DNA from: Acaryochloris sp. IP29b_bin.148
GTDB taxonomy: Bacteria; Cyanobacteriota; Cyanobacteriia; Thermosynechococcales; Thermosynechococcaceae
Assembly: GCF_028285565.1 (NCBI RefSeq)
Contig: NZ_JANQOY010000090.1
Location: 62,001 to 126,000, forward strand
Length of the DNA stretch: 64,000 bases
Direction of reading: 5' to 3'
How positions within the stretch are numbered: position 1 is the first letter of the stretch; every line of letters starts with the position of its first letter. Made by a program: the position numbers and the translations under genes. Positions 8,840 to 17,863 of the stretch are shown piece after piece. Below the pieces are notes generated by a model, which was not told the DNA's origin, searched no databases, and saw only the letters and a program-made list of their open reading frames with translations.

Positions 8840-10393
8840 TTATCCAATCATGCTCGACTGCGATCTGGACAGAGTGCGGAGATGATTTTGGAACTGCCAT
8901 ACTAGCAGCACAATCACACAAAGCTGGGCCACCAATCCCACGAGGGCACTGCTGATTAATATGGGTTTCCCAAAATCACTGAAAGGATAGCCCAAAAAGG
9001 TCCAAATCATCATCGAAGCAGGCATCTCATCGGGAACAATTTGTAAGATCGCCAACATGATCGGGGGCACCAACATCCAAAGCCCCAGTCCTCCCATGCT
9101 CCAGGTGTAGGGGTTGCGGATTCTGAGTGCGAGAATCTGCTGGACGACGGTGGTATAGATCAGCAATACGCCGGTCATCGAGAGCACGATAATGGCTGCA
9201 ACGCTGGGGTTCTCCTTACCAACTCCCACTAAGAACATCCAGGGGACATAGAGGGCATTGATAATGACAAGATTGATTGCGATCGCAACAATCGCCGGAC
9301 TTTTATCGGCCCAGACTAAATCCCGCAAAATCCCCTGAGGATGCTTTTGGAATCGCAACCAATCGAGGAGAGACGCTCGTTGGGGACAGAGAGCCAGCAT
9401 AATCACGATCGTCAGGCCAACGTTAAACGCATACAGCAGCCATGAGCCTGTCACTGCAGATATCTCTGCGAAATCTCCTTGTTCGGACGTAACGACGAAG
9501 AAACCAATTATTAATGCTTCTAAAAAAGACACAATGGCGTAACTTTGCCATTTACTCATGATGGTTGTGTTGGGATTGCGAAAGAGGCGGACTAGCATTA
9601 ACCAAATCAAGACTGTAGCAATCACCAAAACAATCAGCGTAAACCCTTGCGACTGCCATATCGACTGGTTAATTGCTTGCCCAAACCACTGAATGGGGAC
9701 ATTGCGATTTGAAGGAGCAGATCGATAGGAATCCCATTGAGCAGACCATACATCGAACCCCAATGGCTGCCAAGTGACCGCGAAATTCCAGACAAAGTAG
9801 AGGGGGGACAGGAAAAAAAGTGTTAAACCTGCAAATGCGACAGCCATTACAGACTGTTGTCCAACGGCAAGCGTACGAGAGCTGCTGAGTAATCCGTACA
9901 AAATCGCTAGACTAAACCAAGCAAAACTTCCGATTGCCAGCGTTAGATAGTAGCTGATTAGGAATAAAAAGGGCATCCCCGACTGGAAGCTGGCAAGGAG
10001 ATGCAAAGGAATGGCTAGCCCAATCGCGATGTAAGGCAGAATAGGCACTCCCAACATTTTGCCTAACAAAATATCTTGGCTAGGGCGAGGGCTGAGTCGA
10101 ATAAAATTGAGCGTACCGCGTTTTTCTTCTTGATTTAAATCGCTGACCAAGTAGTAGCTGCCTGCGGTGAATAACGCATAGGGTATGATCCAAGTCATTG
10201 TTTCAGCTAAACCCGCCCAGCGCTCAATCACAGGATTGTAGGTTTGTTGGGAAAAGCCTAGGCCCAATAGCGTTTGACCAATGAGAGAAATGACAATCGC
10301 TGCCGCCAGACTTCGGGGTTTTAAGCGGCCTCGAAATTCTCGCAGCAATTGGGGATTCCAATTGCCGATTTGATTGGTAAAGGTGGATGTCAT
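8840..10393 (-). CDS. ABC-2 type transporter permease
   Basis: This 517-residue integral membrane protein has about twelve hydrophobic segments. Its early cytoplasmic loop is typical of ABC-2 permeases (YYLVSDLNQEEKRGTLNFIRLSPRPSQDILLGKMLGVPIL). It lies 15 bases downstream of the ATPase gene on the same strand, so the two form one export unit. The substrate cannot be predicted. No periplasmic binding protein is present, as expected for an exporter. The RidA/PchB gene converges on it from the other side with only 29 bases between. Confidence 0.88.
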   Translation of the reverse strand: MTSTFTNQIGNWNPQLLREFRGRLKPRSLAAAIVISLIGQTLLGLGFSQQTYNPVIERWAGLAETMTWIIPYALFTAGSYYLVSDLNQEEKRGTLNFIRLSPRPSQDILLGKMLGVPILPYIAIGLAIPLHLLASFQSGMPFLFLISYYLTLAIGSFAWFSLAILYGLLSSSRTLAVGQQSVMAVAFAGLTLFFLSPLYFVWNFAVTWQPLGFDVWSAQWDSYRSAPSNRNVPIQWFGQAINQSIWQSQGFTLIVLVIATVLIWLMLVRLFRNPNTTIMSKWQSYAIVSFLEALIIGFFVVTSEQGDFAEISAVTGSWLLYAFNVGLTIVIMLALCPQRASLLDWLRFQKHPQGILRDLVWADKSPAIVAIAINLVIINALYVPWMFLVGVGKENPSVAAIIVLSMTGVLLIYTTVVQQILALRIRNPYTWSMGGLGLWMLVPPIMLAILQIVPDEMPASMMIWTFLGYPFSDFGKPILISSALVGLVAQLCVIVLLVWQFQNHLRTLSRSQSSMIG

Positions 10394-10408
10394 GACGGAA
10401 CCAGACAG

Positions 10409-11359
10409 TTATGAAGTTTGCCGATAGCCCATTTTGATAAAGATATCTTCTAGGCTCTCTTGAGTACGGTGGAAATCGATGATCGGGAAGTTTTGGGAAA
10501 TGAGAGATCGCAACAAGGCAACGATGTCACCCTCTGTGCCCGTAAAGGTGACCGCAATTTGATGTTTATCCGGTAAGACTTTGCAGTCATGCACCAACGC
10601 ATGGTTTTGCAGAAACACCTCAACTGGTGCTAAATCAGCCATCGTCGAAATAATCAGTTGCTGAGTCTGATCCCGGTTGTACAAGGCCCGCAACTCGGAA
10701 CTCTCGACCAATTGCCCCATCTGCATAATGCCGATAGAGGTACAAAAATCCTCCAAGTCGCTGAGGATGTGGGAAGAGATAAAAATCGTCAGTCCTTGCT
10801 GTTGCAGGGTCTTTAAGGTTTGACGAAACTGCACCCTAGCCACGGGATCTAAGCCGGAGACAGGTTCATCCAGCAACAATAAGGTGGGTTTATGAATAAT
10901 GGTCCGGGCCAGGCTGAGCCGCTGCTTCATCCCTCGTGACAGGGTACTAATCGGACTGTAGCGTTTATTCTCTAAATCGACTAATGCCAAAATTTCATGC
11001 AAGCGCTGGCTCAGTTCAGGTTCGTGTAGATAATAAAGCCGAGCGAAATAATCCAGGTAGTCCCACACTAATAAGTCGTCGTAGAGCGGGAAATCATCTG
11101 GCAGGAAGCCAATCCGCCGCTTAATATCTGGATTGGGTTGATTTTGGATAAGGGTTTGTCCACCAATCGCAATGCTACCTAAGGTGGGTTCTTCAGCAGT
11201 CGCTAACATCCGAATCAGCGTTGTTTTGCCAGCGCCATTCGGACCAATAAGTCCATAAATTTCGCCTTGCTGGACTTGTAGATCGACTTGGTGAACGGCA
11301 ATGCTGTCACCAAATTGTTTGGTCAATTGCTGTGTGGCAATGACTGGAGGAGGGGTCAT
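10409..11359 (-). CDS. ABC transporter ATP-binding protein
   Basis: This is the cytoplasmic ATPase of the adjacent ABC-2 permease. Walker A is GLIGPNGAGKTTLIRML, the ABC signature is LSRGMKQRLSLAR, Walker B is LLLLDEPVSGLDP, and the switch His lies in FISSHILSDLEDF. The C-terminal ~90 residues form the extra domain usual in CcmA/NatA-like exporter ATPases. It has a typical length at 316 residues. It is the first gene of a two-gene minus-strand unit and is transcribed divergently from the small ORF at 11396. Confidence 0.92.
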   Translation of the reverse strand: MTPPPVIATQQLTKQFGDSIAVHQVDLQVQQGEIYGLIGPNGAGKTTLIRMLATAEEPTLGSIAIGGQTLIQNQPNPDIKRRIGFLPDDFPLYDDLLVWDYLDYFARLYYLHEPELSQRLHEILALVDLENKRYSPISTLSRGMKQRLSLARTIIHKPTLLLLDEPVSGLDPVARVQFRQTLKTLQQQGLTIFISSHILSDLEDFCTSIGIMQMGQLVESSELRALYNRDQTQQLIISTMADLAPVEVFLQNHALVHDCKVLPDKHQIAVTFTGTEGDIVALLRSLISQNFPIIDFHRTQESLEDIFIKMGYRQTS

Positions 11360-11395
11360 TTAAACACTGACCTTTGCGAGTAGGAGAATAATGTC

Positions 11396-11476
11396 ATGAT
11401 GCCATCCTCTCTGAGAATCGTAATCTTAAGCGTGATATTGGTCACGTCTGTTGTCCTGCAAACCGTTATGATTTAA
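11396..11476 (+). CDS. Putative 26-residue single-span membrane peptide
   Basis: An ATG at 11396 opens a frame of 26 codons ending in TAA at 11474-11476. AGGAG at 11382-11386 lies nine bases upstream, which is ideal spacing. The product starts MMPSSLRIVILSVILVTS, and after the first seven residues it is almost entirely Ile, Leu, Val, Ser and Thr. It could form one transmembrane helix. I do not recognise it among the small photosystem or cytochrome b6f subunits. It sits between the divergent ABC ATPase gene and the GNAT gene, 35 bases before the latter, so it may be a leader or an independent microprotein. Confidence rests on the ribosome binding site and composition only. Confidence 0.45.
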   Translation: MMPSSLRIVILSVILVTSVVLQTVMI

Positions 11477-11511
11477 GGCCAGCAGCTATCGTTCCTATAC
11501 AGCTTCAGAGT

Positions 11512-11841
11512 ATGACACTTGAAACTAGAACGGTTGAGGCAAAAGGAATCCGTATTTCATGGCAAGAGGATGGCATTGAAGTAGGGCGAGCGTTTGTCTA
11601 CATCATGCACAATGATTTGCATCAACAACCCTTCGCCTTAATGGAGGATGTTTATATCAATGAAGCCTTTAGAGGGCAAGGGCTCGGCTCGGAACTCGTT
11701 CGTCAAGTGATCAAACTAGCCCAAGATGCCAACTGTTATAAACTCATTGCCACAAGCCGCGAGTCCAGGCCCAAAGTCCATGCACTCTACCAACGTTTGG
11801 GCTTTACAAAGCATGGTGTTGAGTTTCGGATAAATTTATAG
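11512..11841 (+). CDS. GNAT family N-acetyltransferase
   Basis: A 109-residue acetyltransferase with the acetyl-CoA pyrophosphate loop in the form EAFRGQGLGSELVRQVI, a following helix, and the late motif ALYQRLGFTKHGVEF. It is compact, consisting almost only of the GNAT core. Its substrate is unknown. The small membrane-peptide ORF lies immediately upstream on the same strand. Confidence 0.85.
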   Translation: MTLETRTVEAKGIRISWQEDGIEVGRAFVYIMHNDLHQQPFALMEDVYINEAFRGQGLGSELVRQVIKLAQDANCYKLIATSRESRPKVHALYQRLGFTKHGVEFRINL

Positions 11842-11932
11842 CTCTTGTCTTGGGTAAGGGGAGTCGCAGCAATAAGATTTTCCCGGCTAGAGCGGGTCTA
11901 AGAGTTCTGTGGGAGAGTCAATAATGAGTGCG

Positions 11933-12778
11933 TCAAAGATCTAAGGTACCTGCAAAGACTCGTTCCGCTGGTCCTGTCATATAGACAGACTGCTGTCCAC
12001 CTTCCCACTTAATTTTCAAGGGGCCACCTGGAAGCTCGATGGTAGCAGCCGATTGGCTTTTACCTGTCAGAACGCCAGCCACCAGCACGGCGCATGCTCC
12101 GGTTCCGCAGGCGAGCGTCGGGCCTGCGCCGCGTTCCCACACCAACATCTTCAGATAGTCAGGACGCATCACTTGAATAAACTCCGTATTAATGCGTTGA
12201 GGAAAGGCAGGGTGATGCTCAAACTGAGGGCCAATGGTTTGAAAATCAAGGGCGTCTAGATCCTCCACAAAGGTAATGCAGTGGGGGTTACCCATGCTGA
12301 CACAGGTAACTAACCAGGTTTGTCCCCCCACGTCCAAGGGCTGATTGACCACCGGATCGGTGCCTTGGCCTAAGGTGGTGGGAATGTCCGCAGGCACAAG
12401 ATAGGGTGGCCCCATATCCACCTGTACCAGACCATCTGGCTGCAGGCTAGGCGTAATCGTCCCCGCTAAGGTATGGATACGGTAAGTGAGTGCTGCCTGT
12501 GTTTGGCCTTCTAAATCGGCTAAAAAGCGAGCCAGGCAGCGAATGCCATTCCCACACATTTCGGGTTCCGACCCATCCGAGTTGTAAATCCGCATGGTGT
12601 AGTCGGTATCGCCTTGCGCAGGTAAGGCAAAGATTACGCCATCCGCACCGATACCAAAGTTGCGATCGCACATCCGTACCGCTTGTTCTGGCGTCAAACA
12701 AGGTTGAGCTTGGTGACGATTATCGATGAGGATAAAATCATTGCCCAATCCTTGATATTTTGTAAACTCGACCCGCAT
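11933..12778 (-). CDS. dapF: Diaminopimelate epimerase
   Basis: It converts LL- to meso-diaminopimelate for lysine and peptidoglycan synthesis, in the cytoplasm and without a cofactor. Both catalytic cysteines are in their conserved contexts: [13 protein letters not shown] in the N-terminal half and ACGTGACA in the C-terminal half. The start [19 protein letters not shown] is the family N-terminus. At 281 residues it has normal length. It is divergent from hfq, a neighbourhood seen in other cyanobacteria. Confidence 0.96.
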   Translation of the reverse strand: MRVEFTKYQGLGNDFILIDNRHQAQPCLTPEQAVRMCDRNFGIGADGVIFALPAQGDTDYTMRIYNSDGSEPEMCGNGIRCLARFLADLEGQTQAALTYRIHTLAGTITPSLQPDGLVQVDMGPPYLVPADIPTTLGQGTDPVVNQPLDVGGQTWLVTCVSMGNPHCITFVEDLDALDFQTIGPQFEHHPAFPQRINTEFIQVMRPDYLKMLVWERGAGPTLACGTGACAVLVAGVLTGKSQSAATIELPGGPLKIKWEGGQQSVYMTGPAERVFAGTLDL

Positions 12779-12949
12779 GAATATTCCTTAGACAACAACA
12801 GCGCTTCTCCATACTACTGCGGCATTGAGAGCAAGTGCGGCTGACACTATTACCCAGATCATCGCCATCAGAATCGTCACTATAATGGCTCCAGGCATCA
12901 ATTGTGCCTAGTTTTCATTTGTCCTTTTATCCATCCTGCGACGAAAATA

Positions 12950-13165
12950 ATGTCAACTGAACTTGATGTCAAACTGCCTAGTTTTCGCCAGCTTCAGACC
13001 TTAATCCAAGAAGAGTCTGAAGTTGAAATTAAATTGATCACCAATGATTTGCTCGTCGGCAAGGTACGTTGGCAGGACAATTTTTGCATATGCTTACTGG
13101 ATCACTACGACCAGCCCACCCTTGTTTGGAAACAGGCAATTGTGTTCCTCAAGCCTAAACCCTAG
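12950..13165 (+). CDS. hfq: Cyanobacterial-type Hfq RNA-binding protein
   Basis: This 71-residue Sm-fold protein shows the layout of cyanobacterial Hfq: LPSFRQLQTLIQEESEVEIKLITNDLLVGKVRWQDN, then a late KQAIVFLKP strand. Cyanobacterial Hfq lacks several residues of the classic sRNA-binding Hfq. In Synechocystis it is needed for phototaxis through the pilus base. The ATG at 12950 is preferred. An upstream GTG at 12902 would add 16 non-conserved residues. Its position next to divergent dapF supports the call. Confidence 0.85.
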   Translation: MSTELDVKLPSFRQLQTLIQEESEVEIKLITNDLLVGKVRWQDNFCICLLDHYDQPTLVWKQAIVFLKPKP

Positions 13166-13321
13166 CCTAGAGCTTCATGACAGAATTGAGACTCTGCGGG
13201 CGGCAATCAGCCAAATTGTGCCTTGTGTTATGATTTTCGTACTTTCTGAATGCAAAATCAGTCATTAACGGCTATTTTGTGACGACAATTTATTTGACGT
13301 TGAGTAAGTGAGAGTATCATC

Positions 13322-13657
13322 ATGCAAGGTTTTATCCATTCACAAGCCTACCAATCTCAGCCCTTGGGAGCCTATTTAGTGGAAGCAGGTTTGCTCACGG
13401 ATGCCCAAGTGGGCGTTGCCCTGGCCGATCAAAAAGTGACATCCATGCCCTTTGGAGAAATTGTAGTCGCTAGAGGGTGGGTGAAAGAGCAAACCGTCGA
13501 ATTCATTATGAACAGAGTGGTCTTGCCAGAGCGATCCCCCTCAGTGTCTGATAGCATGCAGGACTGTATGACGCGACGCCACCGACCTAGATCGGGTATG
13601 GCTGCTGCGCAAACGGCTGCGTCTTCTAGTCGGGACAGCGTCAACTGGATTGGTTAA
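13322..13657 (+). CDS. Conserved hypothetical protein with a GspE/PilB N-terminal-like domain
   Basis: The first ~65 residues read LGAYLVEAGLLTDAQVGVALADQKVTSMPFGEIVVARGWVKEQTVEFIM. This resembles the small helical domain at the N-terminus of type II secretion and type IV pilus ATPases and of some cyanobacterial regulators. The remaining ~45 residues are Ser-, Ala- and Arg-rich and look disordered. No catalytic motif is present. It lies downstream of hfq on the same strand with 156 bases between, so a pilus-related role would fit the Hfq context, but this is inference. Confidence 0.6.
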   Translation: MQGFIHSQAYQSQPLGAYLVEAGLLTDAQVGVALADQKVTSMPFGEIVVARGWVKEQTVEFIMNRVVLPERSPSVSDSMQDCMTRRHRPRSGMAAAQTAASSSRDSVNWIG

Positions 13658-13733
13658 ACAGACATATCAGCTTGGAACTCTGACGCCGATTCTTGAGACA
13701 ATAAGATTATGAATCGCTTCTGTTTATCTCTAC

Positions 13734-14606
13734 ATGACTCATCACAATATTCGCTTGTTCAGTGCCTTGCTCCTAGCCGTGGTTGGCGGATCCTATGTTG
13801 GAGCTACACCCGCTACAGCACTGGAAGTCAGTGTTTCGCCTAAAAGCCCGAAATTAGGGGATACCCTAGCCATTACCGTCAAGCCTGATCCAGGAGAGCA
13901 GCTGACTCAAGCGCCCATCGTTAAAGTGGCTGGCAAAAAGATCCCCACCTACCGGATTGCGACGAACCGTTGGCGAGCCTTATTGCCAACCATTCCCTTA
14001 GAAAAACATGGTCGTCGGAGCTTAGTCGTCACCGGGAATCAACAAACTCGCAATATGATGCTGTGGATTGGTAAAAAATGGTTCCCGACCCAGAGCATTT
14101 GGTTACCCCCGGGTAAAGGGTCAGGCACAGACTTTGAATTTGATCGAGTGGATGCCTTCAAAGCAATTGTCTCTCCCCAAAAACTCTGGAGCGGCAAGTT
14201 CCTACGTCCCAATAATGGCCCCCTCACCGCTGGGTATGGTATCAAGCGAATTTATAATGGCGATTACTCTGATCCTGATTATCATCGAGGATTAGACTAT
14301 GCCGGTTGGGGTGGCTCTCCAGTTAAAGCTTCAGCTGCAGGACAGGTCCGACTGGTTGGACGTGAATCAAAGGGCTTTCGACTGCATGGCAACATTGTGG
14401 GTATTGACCACGGTCAAGGGGTAAATACAGTCTATTTGCATTTACGGAATATCAACGTGCAAGAAGGCCAGAGGGTACGTGCAGGCCAAATCATTGGCAC
14501 GGTCGGTTCTACTGGGGCCTCGACGGGTCCTCATCTCCACTTTGGTTTAAATGTGAATGGCCAAGCCGTGGATCCAACGCCATGGCTGAAGTGGGGGTTT
14601 CAATAA
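13734..14606 (+). CDS. Secreted M23 family metallopeptidase (LytM/NlpD type)
   Basis: The protein has a Sec signal peptide ending near ATPATA and an N-terminal beta-rich part (residues about 30-130). Its C-terminal peptidase M23 domain carries the zinc ligands in YHRGLDYAGW and HLHFGLNVNG, so it is probably an active peptidoglycan endopeptidase in the periplasm. The HRGLD motif provides the first His and Asp, and the HLHFG motif provides the last His. At 290 residues it is usual for cyanobacterial members. An interval of 76 bases separates it from the preceding hypothetical gene. Confidence 0.88.
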   Translation: MTHHNIRLFSALLLAVVGGSYVGATPATALEVSVSPKSPKLGDTLAITVKPDPGEQLTQAPIVKVAGKKIPTYRIATNRWRALLPTIPLEKHGRRSLVVTGNQQTRNMMLWIGKKWFPTQSIWLPPGKGSGTDFEFDRVDAFKAIVSPQKLWSGKFLRPNNGPLTAGYGIKRIYNGDYSDPDYHRGLDYAGWGGSPVKASAAGQVRLVGRESKGFRLHGNIVGIDHGQGVNTVYLHLRNINVQEGQRVRAGQIIGTVGSTGASTGPHLHFGLNVNGQAVDPTPWLKWGFQ

Positions 14607-14692
14607 CCACCCGTTGTGGTCGCTCATATTCTATGGAAGGGCCGTGATCTGAGAGGATAAGTCTCAGATGAATTGTGGAGGCCCCTAGAAGA

Positions 14693-15247
14693 TTGCAAAA
14701 ACTATTGCGACTATCCCAGATCATTGATCGCATCAACGAGGGGGTGGGGCGGTTCACTGTTCTGTTGATCCCATTAATGGTACTGATCGGGGTTTGGAAT
14801 ACCTTGGGGCGGAAAATCGGCAATTTGATTGGCCAAAATCTCAGCTCCAATTCTCTGATTGAAGGACAAGCCTATTTATTTGCCCTCATCTTTTTGTTGG
14901 GGGCCGCCTACACCTTCAAGCACAATGGCCATGTGCGAGTCGATGCGTTTTATGATCGTTGGTCTCCCAAACGACAAACTTGGGTCAATTTCTTAGGGGC
15001 ATTACTGTTCGTGATCCCCTTTTGTAGCCTGATGATTTACTATGTATGGTCCCCGATCATCGATTCTTGGGCCGTTTGGGAAGTCTCTCCGAATGCCGGT
15101 GGACTACCTCGCTATCCCATTAAATCGGTTGTCTGTGTATTCTTTGTCTTGCTGTTGCTCCAAGGAATTTCAGAAGCCATCAAAAATGGGGTCAAACTGA
15201 AGCGGCTCAGCTTAGGCCAAGAAGGAGAAACCGACCATGGACTATGA
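14693..15247 (+). CDS. TRAP transporter small permease (DctQ/TakP type)
   Basis: Four hydrophobic segments of the TRAP small subunit are visible (FTVLLIPLMVLIGVWNTLGR, YLFALIFLLGAAYTFKHNGHVRVD, LGALLFVIPFCSLMIYYVW and a last span near VVCVFFVLLLLQG). It helps the large permease move an organic acid into the cell with Na+. No early ATG exists. A TTG at 14693 has GGAGG at 14677-14681 eleven bases upstream and is chosen. A GTG at 14675 is the alternative. It overlaps the large permease by 11 bases. Confidence 0.85.
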   Translation: MQKLLRLSQIIDRINEGVGRFTVLLIPLMVLIGVWNTLGRKIGNLIGQNLSSNSLIEGQAYLFALIFLLGAAYTFKHNGHVRVDAFYDRWSPKRQTWVNFLGALLFVIPFCSLMIYYVWSPIIDSWAVWEVSPNAGGLPRYPIKSVVCVFFVLLLLQGISEAIKNGVKLKRLSLGQEGETDHGL

Positions 15248-16592
15248 TTGGCTGAGCATTGCCATGTTTGTGGTCGCCTTAGTCTTGCTGTCAGCAGGGT
15301 ATCCGGTGGCCTTTACCTTGGGGGGCGTAGCGCTGTTATTCAGTGTGTTACCCACCGCGATCAGTTGGGTCGATCCAGAAATCTTTGTCGATCCCAATTT
15401 GCTGGCCAGTATGCCTCAGCAAATTTTTAACACCATGCTGAGCTATACGCTACTGGCAATTCCCTTCTTTATTTTTATGGGGGCCATGCTCGAGAAATCG
15501 GGTTTGGCCGAGAAACTCCTAGAAACCATTGGCATTCTCTTCGGCCCGATTCGCGGCGGCTTGGCTTTAGCCGTGGTGTTTGTGGGGGCATTGCTGGCAG
15601 CGACGACGGGTGTTGTCGCCGCTTCTGTCGTTGCCATGGGCTTGATCTCGCTGCCGGTTATGCTGCGCTATAACTACAGCAAGGAGCTGACTGCTGGGGT
15701 GATTGTTGCCTCTGGAACCTTGGGGCAAATTATCCCTCCCAGCGTGGTGCTGGTCGTGTTAGGCGATCAACTCGGCGTACCCGTGGGGGATTTATTTCTG
15801 GGGGCTTTGATTCCCGGTTTGATGATTGCCGGAATGTTTGCCCTACATATCATTCTGGTTGCCATCTTTAAACCAGAAGCTGCCCCAGCCTTGCCCCTTT
15901 CTGTACGAGAGATCAAAGGAACAGAGCTGGCGATTCGGGTGGTCAAGGTTCTGATTCCGCCTCTCGCGCTCATTTTTTTGGTGTTGGGCAGTATCTTTTG
16001 GGGAATTGCAACGCCCACAGAAGCAGGGGCCTTAGGCGCTTTAGGGGCGATTATTTTGGCCGGGGCCAACGGCCAATTTTCCTTAAAGCGGCTCTTTGAA
16101 GTGTCAGAGTCTACCCTTCGAATCACCAGTATGGTGATGCTGATTTTGATCGGTTCTCGGGCCTTTAGCTTGGTATTTATTGGTTTGGGCGGGAATATCC
16201 TCGTTGCCGATACATTGCAAAATCTACCTGGTGGCAAACTCAGCTTCTTACTCGTCAGTATGCTGACGGTATTTTTGCTGGGTTTCTTTATCGACTTTTT
16301 TCAAATTGCCTTTATTGTGGTGCCGATTTTTCGGCCTATTGCCCAAGCGTTAGAGATGGACTTGCTGTGGTATGGCATTTTGTTGGGGGTCAATTTACAG
16401 ACATCCTTTTTAACCCCTCCCTTTGGCTTTGCTTTGTTCTATCTAAGAGGAGTCGCTCCACCAGAGATCAAAACATCAGACATTTATCGCGGTGCAATCC
16501 CCTTTATTATCCTGCAGCTGATTGTTTTGGTGATCCTGGTTCAATTTCCCGAAATTGTTAGCTTTTTACCGTCGTTGAAATCTGCGCCTTAG
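15237..16592 (+). CDS. TRAP transporter large permease (DctM type)
   Basis: This 451-residue protein with about twelve membrane spans has the DctM signature regions, such as AIPFFIFMGAMLEKSGLAEKLL, LAATTGVVAASVVAMGLISLPVML and ASGTLGQIIPPSVVLVVLGDQLG. It transports a carboxylate-type solute together with the small permease. The ATG at 15237 lies inside the last codons of the small-permease gene, so translation is coupled. The periplasmic solute-binding protein that the system needs is not next to it in this window. Confidence 0.92.
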   Translation: MDYDWLSIAMFVVALVLLSAGYPVAFTLGGVALLFSVLPTAISWVDPEIFVDPNLLASMPQQIFNTMLSYTLLAIPFFIFMGAMLEKSGLAEKLLETIGILFGPIRGGLALAVVFVGALLAATTGVVAASVVAMGLISLPVMLRYNYSKELTAGVIVASGTLGQIIPPSVVLVVLGDQLGVPVGDLFLGALIPGLMIAGMFALHIILVAIFKPEAAPALPLSVREIKGTELAIRVVKVLIPPLALIFLVLGSIFWGIATPTEAGALGALGAIILAGANGQFSLKRLFEVSESTLRITSMVMLILIGSRAFSLVFIGLGGNILVADTLQNLPGGKLSFLLVSMLTVFLLGFFIDFFQIAFIVVPIFRPIAQALEMDLLWYGILLGVNLQTSFLTPPFGFALFYLRGVAPPEIKTSDIYRGAIPFIILQLIVLVILVQFPEIVSFLPSLKSAP

Positions 16593-16852
16593 CATCTTGG
16601 CAGTAGCAGGTTGGGGAGAAGAGAGCACCATCTTGACACCTCCTGATAGACCCCAAAAGAGTCCGGGGAATACTAGGAGAAAATGAGTGGTACCACGTGC
16701 GTATTTATAACGCCATGCTCAGATAACTTAACAACTTCCTTGAGATTATTTGTGCCTTTAAATACACATTTTGTAACAAATGGAGCTATCATAGCCCTAA
16801 CTGTTATTCCTCCAATGGAAGTTTAACAAGTCTGTTAGATAGCGATTCTGTT

Positions 16853-17410
16853 ATGAGTGCTGTATCCTCGACTGAGTACCCAACTCTAGCTCCCTTTCCT
16901 CCAACACAAATGGTTGATTTGCTCCAAGGTGAAATCCTGCTAGATGTACGCTCTCACACAAATTGGGGCGGTGCTGTGACGGCAACGATGTATCTGCCTC
17001 GGGTGCGATCTCAGATTTGGTCTCAACTCACTAACTACAGCCGCTGGGTTCGATTCTTTCCTGATATTGTCAAAAGCGAAGTGCTGGAACATGCCTCTCA
17101 AACAGCAGAGCAAACCCACCGTCTCTATCAAGCCGCACGCAAAACGTTTTTCTTACTTTCCGTTGATGTGGAAATCTTTTTGAGAGTGTCGGAACGGTTT
17201 CAAGAACACATCAAATTTTCGCTGGAACAAGGCAGCTTTAGCGACTTTTCTGCTGATCTGACATTGCAGGACTGTGGAGAAGGCACGATTCTCACTTATT
17301 CCGTTGCCGCTACACCACTAATTCCCATGCCTTCTATCTTTATCCAAGAAGCGATCCGTGCCGATCTGCCGGGAAATATGAAGCATATGCGTCAAGCACT
17401 CTGTAGCTAA
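16853..17410 (+). CDS. SRPBCC superfamily (START/cyclase-like) protein
   Basis: A 185-residue soluble protein with the START-like pattern AVTATMYLPRVRSQIWSQLTNYSRWVRFFPDIVKSEVLE, followed by alternating beta strands and a final long helix. The fold makes a hydrophobic ligand cavity, and ligand and role are unknown. Cyanobacteria have several similar small members. A strong hairpin terminator follows at 17438-17467. The 260 bases upstream (16593-16852) hold its promoter region and no convincing gene. Confidence 0.7.
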   Translation: MSAVSSTEYPTLAPFPPTQMVDLLQGEILLDVRSHTNWGGAVTATMYLPRVRSQIWSQLTNYSRWVRFFPDIVKSEVLEHASQTAEQTHRLYQAARKTFFLLSVDVEIFLRVSERFQEHIKFSLEQGSFSDFSADLTLQDCGEGTILTYSVAATPLIPMPSIFIQEAIRADLPGNMKHMRQALCS

Positions 17411-17437
17411 GGTTTAGAGACTACAATTCTGAGTTTA

Positions 17438-17467
17438 GAACTCCCTTGCATAACAGCAGGGGAGTTC
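17438..17467. terminator. Hairpin terminator between SRPBCC gene and cyAbrB
   Basis: GAACTCCC at 17438-17445 pairs with GGGAGTTC at 17460-17467, and CTTGTTT follows on the plus strand. The genes on either side converge, so it may serve both. Confidence 0.65.
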
Positions 17468-17485
17468 CTTGTTTGATCAGCGGCT

Positions 17486-17863
17486 TTAAGCAATCTTGTT
17501 GAGACGAATATGTTTGCGCCCCACAGAGATTTCAAATTCATCTCCAGGTTCAAGATCCAACGTTTGAGTATAAGTCCGACCCACCAAGATATTGCCATTG
17601 GACTGGACACTAACTCTATAACTGGGTTTACGTCCTCCTCGGCCATTTCCATTAGAGGATTGACCATCTAAATCAATCCCTTCTGCATCCAGTAGGGCAT
17701 TGAGAAAGGCAATAGTTTTGATCCGTTCTGAGCCATTCCTTTCTAAAGAAATGTATCCACAAGCCTTAGCCTTTTCCTCGCGAGTGCAGTCACTCAGCTG
17801 TTTTACTTTTGCGACTAAGTCTTTTCCTGTCAAGGGTTTAGGTTGTCTCTTCTTTTTAGGCAT
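17486..17863 (-). CDS. cyAbrB-type transcription regulator (AbrB family)
   Basis: The protein has the two-part structure of cyanobacterial AbrB proteins. The N-terminal helical part reads PLTGKDLVAKVKQLSDCTREEKAKACGY. The C-terminal AbrB swapped-hairpin DNA-binding domain reads YRVSVQSNGNILVGRTYTQTLDLEPGDEFEISVGRKHIRL. Such proteins regulate nitrogen and carbon genes, hydrogenase and stress genes in other cyanobacteria. At 125 residues the length is normal. The ATG begins MPKKKRQPKPLTGKDLV. Confidence 0.9.
   Translation of the reverse strand: MPKKKRQPKPLTGKDLVAKVKQLSDCTREEKAKACGYISLERNGSERIKTIAFLNALLDAEGIDLDGQSSNGNGRGGRKPSYRVSVQSNGNILVGRTYTQTLDLEPGDEFEISVGRKHIRLNKIA

Noticed and set aside
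16683-16826. 47-codon plus-strand frame upstream of the SRPBCC gene, beginning MSGTTCVFITPCSDN, with AGGAG nearby
   Set aside because: The AGGAG is only three or four bases before the ATG, too close for good initiation, and the composition is that of random AT-rich sequence. It is not called as a gene.
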